From the NCBI GenBank assembly GCA_043779185.1, contig JAYWEQ010000015.1:1-21169 (forward strand): a stretch of 21,169 nt of DNA, written 5' to 3'. The translations under genes and the position numbers were made by a program. Positions 16,529-21,169 of this stretch are shown here, one piece after another. The number at the start of each line of letters is the position of its first letter. Within the stretch, counting starts at the first letter, position 1. The notes beneath the pieces are model-generated. The model made no database searches, was not told where the DNA came from, and saw only the letters and a program-made list of their open reading frames with translations. The DNA comes from JAYWDA01 sp043779185 (lineage in GTDB: Bacteria > Bdellovibrionota > Bdellovibrionia > Bdellovibrionales > Bdellovibrionaceae).

Positions 16529-17095
16529 CTAATTATTAAATCTTGTCGCAGCGATTTCAAAACCCTCGGTCAGTAAAGTCTCGACGGCATCGACGGTTTT
16601 TTCAAGCATCGCCGGTAATGCGGCCAGCTCTTCATCATTAAAACTTTGTAAAACATAATCAGCCACATTCATTTTTGGATTCAGCGGTCGACCGACGCCA
16701 ATTTTAATGCGGTAGTAATCGGCCGATGCTAATTTTTCACTGATATCGCGAATGCCATTATGGCCGCCATGGCCACGATTTTTTTGTACTTTAAATCCAC
16801 CAAAAGGCTGATCGATATCATCGTGGATAACTATCAAATTGGACATCGGGATTTTATAAAATGCCAAGGCCGCTTGCACGGCTTCGCCAGAGCGATTCAT
16901 AAAACTTAAAGGTCTGATGGTCATGACCTCTTCGTCTTCCCACATAAATTTAGAGGTCGAAGATTTAAATTCAGTTTTAGTCGGTGGCTGGCTGCAGGAT
17001 TTCAGTAAAAATTCGATGGCCATAAAGCCAACATTATGACGTGTGAGCGTGTATTCGTTGCCTGGGTTTCCTAATCCTGCAATTAACCAAGCCAT
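16529..17095 (-). CDS. pth: Peptidyl-tRNA hydrolase
   Basis: Pth frees tRNA from peptidyl-tRNA that drops off ribosomes. The protein is 188 residues from ATG 17095 (MAWLIAGLGNPGNEY). Active-site residues are all present: Asn10 in GLGNPG, His20 in RHNVGF, Asn67 in SFMNRSG, Asp93 in IHDDIDQPFG, and Asn113 in RGHGGHNGI. The frame is open much further upstream (to 17341), but that part is the Ala/Pro-rich end of rplY in another frame and a terminator, so it is not coding. AAGGGG (17107-17112) lies about ten bases before the start. The terminator after rplY sits directly upstream, so expression needs read-through or its own start. Confidence 0.95.
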   Translation of the reverse strand: MAWLIAGLGNPGNEYTLTRHNVGFMAIEFLLKSCSQPPTKTEFKSSTSKFMWEDEEVMTIRPLSFMNRSGEAVQAALAFYKIPMSNLIVIHDDIDQPFGGFKVQKNRGHGGHNGIRDISEKLASADYYRIKIGVGRPLNPKMNVADYVLQSFNDEELAALPAMLEKTVDAVETLLTEGFEIAATRFNN

Positions 17096-17110
17096 GAAAA
17101 CAAAGCCCCT

Positions 17111-17142
17111 TAAATAAAAAGAGCGGTTGGTGGCCGCTCTTT
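17111..17142 (-). terminator. Rho-independent terminator after rplY
   Basis: Read on the minus strand, AAAGAGCGG and CCGCTCTTT (17142-17134 and 17126-17118) form a perfect 9-bp stem with a 7-base loop. The run continues through TTATTT, giving a T-rich tail. It lies between the rplY stop and the pth ribosome site, so it ends, or attenuates, the amidase-to-rplY transcript. Confidence 0.85.
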
Positions 17143-17168
17143 GTAAAGACCAGAATAAGATGAATAAT

Positions 17169-17873
17169 TTATTTTTTAGCTGCTGCCGGAGCTTTTGCCC
17201 CCGCGGCTGGAGCTGCTGCTTTTGCACCCGCCGCTGCTGCCGCTGGAGCTGCTGCCCCCGCTGCCGGAGTGGCTGCCGCCGCTGCTGCATCGACAGTTGG
17301 AGCTGCCACTGCTTCTTCCTCTTGTAGGTTAACAACCGCAATTGTTAATTCAGAGCCCGAGATCAATTTGTATTTTTCAGGAATTGCTAAGTCAGAAACG
17401 TGCAGAGCATCGCCGACACCTAAGTTAGAAACGTCCAATGTGAAAAACTCTGGAATATCGCCTGGTAAGCATTCAATCTCAATTTGACGATTGACGACGT
17501 TCAGTAAGCCGCCTTCAGCCAAACCAACGGGCTTTCCTTCTAATTTAATTTCGATGTTCACTCGAACTGCTTTTTTCATATCTAAAGCAAAGAAATCAAC
17601 ATGCACAGGGCGACGAGTGAGTGGGTGAACATCCACAAACTTGATCAAAACCACTTTGCCGTTGGCGTTTTTATCTGTGCTTTTTAAGTTGAAAAGAGCA
17701 TTTTCATAATTGCGAGTGTTGTAACGAACAACATCACCTTCATTGACAAAAATATTAGAGTTATCAGTTGATCCATAGACAACAGCAGGAACTTTTCTGT
17801 CGACGCGAAGGGCGCGAGAAAAATGTTTACCAGTTTGGCGGGGTTCTACTGTCAGTTCGAGTCTTTGTTTCAT
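17169..17873 (-). CDS. rplY: 50S ribosomal protein L25, CTC/TL5 type, with Ala/Pro-rich tail
   Basis: L25 of this long form binds 5S rRNA through its N-terminal domain (about 1-95: LELTVEPRQTGKHFSRALRVDRKVPAVVYG, then VDVHPLTRRPVHVDFFAL). The TL5 C-terminal beta domain is at about 100-187 (VNIEIKLEGKPVGLAEGGLLNVV ... ECLPGDIPEFFTLDVSNLGVGDALHVSDL). The last 47 residues (188-234) are almost only Ala, Pro and Gly with a few Lys, a low-complexity tail ending AAAKK. A purine-rich ribosome site (GAGGA) precedes ATG 17873. It is 29 bp after prs, a pairing common in bacteria, and is followed by a terminator. Confidence 0.95.
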   Translation of the reverse strand: MKQRLELTVEPRQTGKHFSRALRVDRKVPAVVYGSTDNSNIFVNEGDVVRYNTRNYENALFNLKSTDKNANGKVVLIKFVDVHPLTRRPVHVDFFALDMKKAVRVNIEIKLEGKPVGLAEGGLLNVVNRQIEIECLPGDIPEFFTLDVSNLGVGDALHVSDLAIPEKYKLISGSELTIAVVNLQEEEAVAAPTVDAAAAAATPAAGAAAPAAAAAGAKAAAPAAGAKAPAAAKK

Positions 17874-17902
17874 GGAGTCCTCTTCCTCTTTTGGTTCCGT
17901 CT

Positions 17903-18847
17903 TTAATCAAATAAAGAACTGACCGAATTGTTGCCATGGATTCGTTTGATGCCTTCTGCCAACATCGGCGCGACAGAAACAACTTCAATCTTTCCACACT
18001 TTTGCGCCGCTTCTGACAAGGGAATCGAGTCAGTCACCCACAGTTTCTCAATTCGACTTTCAGTCAGTCTACTGACCGCCGGACCAGATAAAACAGGGTG
18101 GGTTGCAACAGCGAACACCCTTTTTGCACCATTCTTAAGGAGGCTGTCAACTGCTTGTGTAAGGGTCCCGGCTGTATCAATCATATCATCGATAATCACG
18201 GCGGTTTTCCCTGTAACATCTCCAATAAGATGAAGCGCTTTAGCCTCATTCGGGCCCGTTCGGCGCTTATCGATGATAGCAATGGAGGCTTCAATTCTTT
18301 TTGCAAAAGCTCGACATCGTTCAACCCCGCCCGCATCAGGACTCACCGCGACAAATTCTTCACCAAAGCCAAAGCTGTCCCGCCAAGCTCGCGCTAAAGT
18401 GGGAATGGCAAATAAATGGTCCACCGGAACATTGAAAAAACCTTGAATTTGAGCGGCATGAAGATCCACCGCAACGACTCGCTGGGCCCCTGCGGTTGTT
18501 AAAAGGTCGGCCATACATTTTGCAGAAATAGGGGCGCGAGGGGCGACTTTTCGATCTTGGCGGGCATATCCATAATAAGGAATCACAGCCGTGATCTGCT
18601 TGGCCGAAGCTCTGCGAAGAGCGTCCAACATGATAAAAAATTCCATATAGTTCTGATTGACCGGGGGGCAAGTGCTTTGAATCACAAAGACATGCTGACC
18701 GCGAACACTCTCATGGATTTCACACTGGATTTCTCCGTCGGCGAAAGTAGAGACAGAGCAATGACCCAGTTCAACGCCGGCGGCGGTCGCAACTTTTTGA
18801 GCCAAGTGGGGATTTGAATTCCCAGAAAATATCTTAAGACCGTTCAT
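17903..18847 (-). CDS. prs: Ribose-phosphate pyrophosphokinase (PRPP synthase)
   Basis: Prs makes PRPP from ribose 5-phosphate and ATP, feeding purine, pyrimidine, NAD, His and Trp synthesis. The 314-residue length is typical for class I. Motifs: FADGEIQCEIHESVRG (36-50), PYYGYARQDRK (90-100), VDLHAAQIQGFF with His130, the flexible catalytic loop around IDKRR (192-196), and the PRPP-binding DDMIDTAGT (220-228). GGGAAG precedes ATG 18847. A promoter with a perfect TTGACA box lies just upstream, so prs may be transcribed separately from rdgB. It supplies the precursor used by the purine and NAD genes elsewhere in the window (purH, nadB), though they are in other transcripts. Confidence 0.97.
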   Translation of the reverse strand: MNGLKIFSGNSNPHLAQKVATAAGVELGHCSVSTFADGEIQCEIHESVRGQHVFVIQSTCPPVNQNYMEFFIMLDALRRASAKQITAVIPYYGYARQDRKVAPRAPISAKCMADLLTTAGAQRVVAVDLHAAQIQGFFNVPVDHLFAIPTLARAWRDSFGFGEEFVAVSPDAGGVERCRAFAKRIEASIAIIDKRRTGPNEAKALHLIGDVTGKTAVIIDDMIDTAGTLTQAVDSLLKNGAKRVFAVATHPVLSGPAVSRLTESRIEKLWVTDSIPLSEAAQKCGKIEVVSVAPMLAEGIKRIHGNNSVSSLFD

Positions 18848-18875
18848 AGAATCTTCCCTGGTAGAGAGTTGCCAG

Positions 18876-18904
18876 AAGCTAACAAGGGCTTAGATTGATG
18901 TCAA
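18876..18904 (-). promoter_or_regulatory. Predicted prs promoter
   Basis: On the minus strand TTGACA (18904-18899) is a perfect -35 box, three bases after the rdgB stop. TAGCTT (18881-18876) is 17 bases further on and is a weak -10 box (T, A and final T match). The start would fall near 18869, about 22 bases before the prs ATG. Consensus match only. Confidence 0.45.
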
Positions 18905-18907
18905 AAA

Positions 18908-19501
18908 TTAGATGGATTTTAGTTTTTCTAGGAACATTCTTAACGCTTGCGATCTGTGGCTGTTTTGATTTTTAAAAGCTGCGCCCAATTCAGCCAAAGT
19001 TTTAGTTTGTCCTTCGGGGATAAAAACCGGGTCATAGCCAAAGCCTGAATTCCCCGCGGGCAGCTTCGAAATTTGCCCCTTTAAATCGCCTTCAAAAACC
19101 CATTCTTCGCCTTCGGGGGTAAAAATCACCATGGCGCAATGGAATTTGGCATTTCGGTTGGCAATCTGTTTGATCGCCATCATTTTAAGCAATTTCGAGA
19201 TATTTTCAGAATCACTGGCTTTCGGCCCCGCATACCTGGCCGAATGAATTCCTGGCAGACTGTTCATCCCTTCGACTTCTAAGCCAGAGTCTTCGCCGAT
19301 CACCCACTGCGTATTTTTAACGGACCTTAAGGTTTTGGCTTTGATACGAGCATTATCTAAAAAAGTTTTTCCATCTTCAGGGCGCGGTGAAAAGGTGCGC
19401 AGTTCGCCTTGGTGATGAAGTTGCAAATCAGGAAGTGATTTTAGAATCATTTCCATCTCTTGCAATTTGCCTTTATTGCCCGTCGCAACCCAAACTTCCA
19501 A
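18908..19501 (-). CDS. rdgB: XTP/dITP pyrophosphatase (RdgB/HAM1 family)
   Basis: RdgB removes deaminated purine nucleotides (ITP, dITP, XTP) from the pool by hydrolysing them to monophosphate. The family motifs are ATGNKGKL (6-13), EDGKTFLDNARIKA (42-55), the catalytic GEDSGLEVEG with Asp71, PGIHSARYAG, and SGFGYDPVF. Length 197 is typical. The start is TTG 19501 (Leu read as Met), backed by AGGAG (19513-19509) at seven-base spacing; no ATG is available near the conserved N-terminus. It starts 17 bases after rph, and the rph-rdgB pair is common in bacteria. prs follows 60 bp downstream with its own predicted promoter. Confidence 0.96.
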   Translation of the reverse strand: MEVWVATGNKGKLQEMEMILKSLPDLQLHHQGELRTFSPRPEDGKTFLDNARIKAKTLRSVKNTQWVIGEDSGLEVEGMNSLPGIHSARYAGPKASDSENISKLLKMMAIKQIANRNAKFHCAMVIFTPEGEEWVFEGDLKGQISKLPAGNSGFGYDPVFIPEGQTKTLAELGAAFKNQNSHRSQALRMFLEKLKSI

Positions 19502-19518
19502 TTAAAAACTCCTGGGAA

Positions 19519-20286
19519 TCAACCCTTTAAAGGATGTTCTGGTTTGGTGTAAACTGGTATTTTAAAAAAGTGTCCGATGGCTTCGCTTTGAATTTTAAAT
19601 AATTGTTCAATGCCTTGACGGGCCACGCCGAGCATTCCCATCAATTGTTCTTGGCTGAAGGGTTGATCTTCGGCGGTGCCTTGAATCTCGACAAATTTTC
19701 CGGTGTCGGTCATGACAAAATTCATATCGGTGCTGATCGAAGAATCTTCTTCGTAATCTAAATCTAACAACACGTTGGTGCCTAGGTTGCCTTGCAGACC
19801 CACGCTGATCGCTGCCACATAGTGAGTTAATGGATTTGATTTAATTTCGCTGACCGCTAAAAGTTTTTCCAAAGCCAAGGCCATGGCAACAAAACCGCCA
19901 GTGACCGCCGCCGTGCGCGTGCCACCATCGGCATTGATCACATCGCAATCAATCATAATTTGTTTATCAGGCATGGCTTTTAAATTCACTGCAGCTCGTA
20001 AAGAGCGACTGATTAAGCGCGAGATTTCTTGAGTGCGGCCACTGGACATGGCTTTTTCGCGTTTGATCCGTTGATGCGTAGATCTTGGCAGCATGCCGTA
20101 TTCCGCAGTGATCCAACCTTCGCCGGAACCCATCAACCAAGGCGGTGCTTTAGGCTCATAGGAAGCCGTGCAGAGGACTCGGGTTTTGCCAAATTCGACC
20201 AGGGCACTGCCCTCGGCATTTTCGGAAATATTGGGTGTGATTTTAATTGGTCTTAATTGATAATTCGGACGTCCGTCAGCTCGCAT
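19519..20286 (-). CDS. rph: Ribonuclease PH
   Basis: RNase PH is a phosphorolytic 3'-5' exoribonuclease that trims tRNA 3' ends. From ATG 20286 the protein is 255 residues, beginning MRADGRPNYQLRPI as in the family. GWITAEYGMLPRSTHQR (58-73) and SSGRTQEISRLISRSLRA (81-98) contain phosphate- and RNA-binding arginines. DVINADGGTRTAAVTGG (115-131) and the later DLDYEEDSSISTDMNFVMT carry the metal-binding acids. GGGGA lies a few bases before this start. A TTG start at 20334 would add 16 residues that do not match the family and is not used here. It lies directly after the amidase gene and 17 bases before rdgB. Confidence 0.96.
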   Translation of the reverse strand: MRADGRPNYQLRPIKITPNISENAEGSALVEFGKTRVLCTASYEPKAPPWLMGSGEGWITAEYGMLPRSTHQRIKREKAMSSGRTQEISRLISRSLRAAVNLKAMPDKQIMIDCDVINADGGTRTAAVTGGFVAMALALEKLLAVSEIKSNPLTHYVAAISVGLQGNLGTNVLLDLDYEEDSSISTDMNFVMTDTGKFVEIQGTAEDQPFSQEQLMGMLGVARQGIEQLFKIQSEAIGHFFKIPVYTKPEHPLKG

Positions 20287-20305
20287 AAATCCCCGCTTTA
20301 AAATG

Positions 20306-20334
20306 AATCTATAAGCTGGACTGGGTCGGGTCAA
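20306..20334 (-). promoter_or_regulatory. Possible rph promoter
   Basis: On the minus strand TTGACC (20334-20329; five of six match) begins immediately after the amidase stop. TAGATT (20311-20306; four of six) is 17 bases further. The start would lie about 13 bases before the rph ATG, leaving a short leader with the GGGG ribosome site. Plausible but unproven. Confidence 0.35.
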
Positions 20335-21114
20335 TCATAGGGACGAAAGAGTTTCTGATTCTGCATCAAGATATTTTAAAATGCCTTGATGAATAATGTG
20401 GGCGATTTCCGTTTGATAATGCAGGTCTTTTAAAAGCAGGCTTTCTTGCGGATGGCTTAAAAACCCAATCTCAATCAAAACAGAAGGAATGCGACCCTGT
20501 GAGATCACGTAAAAGGGCGCCTGTTTAATACTGACCAAGGATTTGGGGCGGGAGGTCTGCCAAGACTTTTTTAAAAGCTCACTCAGCTCAAGGCTTTTAA
20601 AAAACTTATTTTGGCGCTGAAGGTCCTCGATAATGGCGGCGACGTCCTTAGCTTTAGAAAGAGAATCATCCTCATGAAAATCTTTCGAGGCCACGATCTG
20701 ACTTTCTTGATGCGCCAGAAATAAAGAGTCTTCGTCGTTGGGGAGGGGGTTTTGAACGTAGAACTCAACCCCTCGGGCGCGGCGATCAACTGAGGCGTTG
20801 GCGTGAATACTAACAATTAAATCGGCCTGCAAAATTTCGGCTTTGTGAACACGCTCTTGCAGCGTCAAAGTTCGATCTTCATCCCGAGTCATTTGAATTC
20901 GAAAGCGAGTGTCATTTTCAAAAAGCCGTTTTAATTTTTGGCTGACCGATAAAACAAGATCGGCTTCTTTGACGCCTGCGTAAACAGCCCCGTGATCGGC
21001 GCCGCCGTGACCGGGGTCAATCATCAAAGTCCAAGTGATCGCTTGTGCGGCCGAAGATAAAAACAATGTAACAATAAAAATTCGAAGTCGGTGCATCACT
21101 CTATTCTGAGGCAT
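20335..21114 (-). CDS. N-acetylmuramoyl-L-alanine amidase (Amidase_3), periplasmic
   Basis: This zinc amidase cuts the bond between MurNAc and the stem peptide in peptidoglycan, usually for cell separation. The 259-residue protein has a signal peptide (hydrophobic FIVTLFLSSAAQA, cut expected after Ala25). The Amidase_3 motifs are IDPGHGGAD (His36), Glu50 in GVKEADLVL, SIHANAS (His104), and the catalytic Glu215 in VLIEIGFLSHPQE. The stretch at about 125-185 is a helical insertion of the kind that shields the active site in AmiB/AmiC, so activation by a partner such as an EnvC/NlpD-type protein is possible (family knowledge, not shown here). Start: ATG 21114, or ATG 21096 (MHRLRIF), both with weak ribosome sites. 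It heads the minus-strand housekeeping run; only 55 bases upstream are visible. Confidence 0.94.
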   Translation of the reverse strand: MPQNRVMHRLRIFIVTLFLSSAAQAITWTLMIDPGHGGADHGAVYAGVKEADLVLSVSQKLKRLFENDTRFRIQMTRDEDRTLTLQERVHKAEILQADLIVSIHANASVDRRARGVEFYVQNPLPNDEDSLFLAHQESQIVASKDFHEDDSLSKAKDVAAIIEDLQRQNKFFKSLELSELLKKSWQTSRPKSLVSIKQAPFYVISQGRIPSVLIEIGFLSHPQESLLLKDLHYQTEIAHIIHQGILKYLDAESETLSSL

Positions 21115-21169
21115 TTCTTTGGAGTTTGAAATTGGGGTTTAAAAAACTAGATGAAAGAAAGAAAAAAAC

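Noticed and set aside
17127..17327. Cysteine-rich plus-strand frame opposite rplY
   Set aside because: It is the reverse of GCN alanine codons, which always give Cys/Ser/Arg-rich shadow frames; there is no ribosome site.
17096..17341. N-terminal extension of pth rich in Gln and Arg
   Set aside because: It is the GCN-repeat end of rplY read in another frame, and it includes the terminator. Pth begins normally at MAWLIAGLGNPG.
20287..20334. 16-residue N-terminal extension of RNase PH from TTG 20334
   Set aside because: The family starts at MRADGR, the GGGGA site fits ATG 20286, and the extension region looks more like a promoter.
21115..21169. Purine-rich run at the window end as a possible terminator tail of an upstream gene
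   Set aside because: On the minus strand it is T-rich, but no stem is visible before the window edge, so it cannot be judged.

Overview
The window is a gene-dense bacterial chromosome segment with no mobile element, CRISPR array, rRNA or tRNA that I can see. The envelope genes (lipoproteins, MlaE/F/D, a periplasmic amidase) indicate a diderm, Gram-negative cell. The moderate GC, the very tight gene packing and the gene set suggest a Bdellovibrio-like or other delta-type proteobacterium. That assignment is inference from gene content, not from a marker gene. The longest stretch without a gene is about 117 bases.

Region 1 (1-3334, minus strand) reads right to left. It holds nadB (L-aspartate oxidase, NAD synthesis), a monoacylglycerol-lipase-like alpha/beta hydrolase, a 205-residue lipoprotein, and a second lipoprotein cut off by the window edge. 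The last three are linked by 4-base ATGA stop/start overlaps.

Region 2 (3452-15416, plus strand) is a run of ten genes with almost no spacing, most easily read as one roughly 12 kb operon. The order is: membrane histidine kinase; degenerate GGDEF protein; alr (alanine racemase); mlaE, mlaF and a large mlaD-like MCE protein (a lipid transport ABC system); purH; a GYF-like/TM/TPR membrane protein; a lipoprotein; and a serine O-acetyltransferase. A predicted promoter lying in an 8-bp inverted repeat sits in the 117-bp divergent gap between nadB and the kinase. The run mixes signalling, cell-wall precursor supply, lipid transport, purine and cysteine synthesis, and unknown envelope proteins.

Region 3 (15406-21114, minus strand) is a housekeeping cluster read right to left: N-acetylmuramoyl-L-alanine amidase, rph, rdgB, prs, rplY (L25/CTC type), a clear intrinsic terminator, pth and ychF. 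These genes serve RNA 3'-end processing, nucleotide-pool cleaning, PRPP supply and ribosome/translation maintenance. The rplY-pth-ychF group is a common bacterial neighbourhood. ychF and the serine acetyltransferase converge and overlap by 11 bases.

The features most worth attention are three. The MlaD-like protein carries a long helical middle and a beta-rich, Phe-ending C-terminus that might reach the outer membrane. The GGDEF protein has a broken catalytic motif (GQNEF) but an intact I-site (RTND), next to a kinase that has no classical response regulator beside it. The third is the palindromic promoter that could control the long operon and nadB together. I did not find a clear case of a wholly new system. 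The MCE protein and the signalling pair are the best candidates for undescribed biology.
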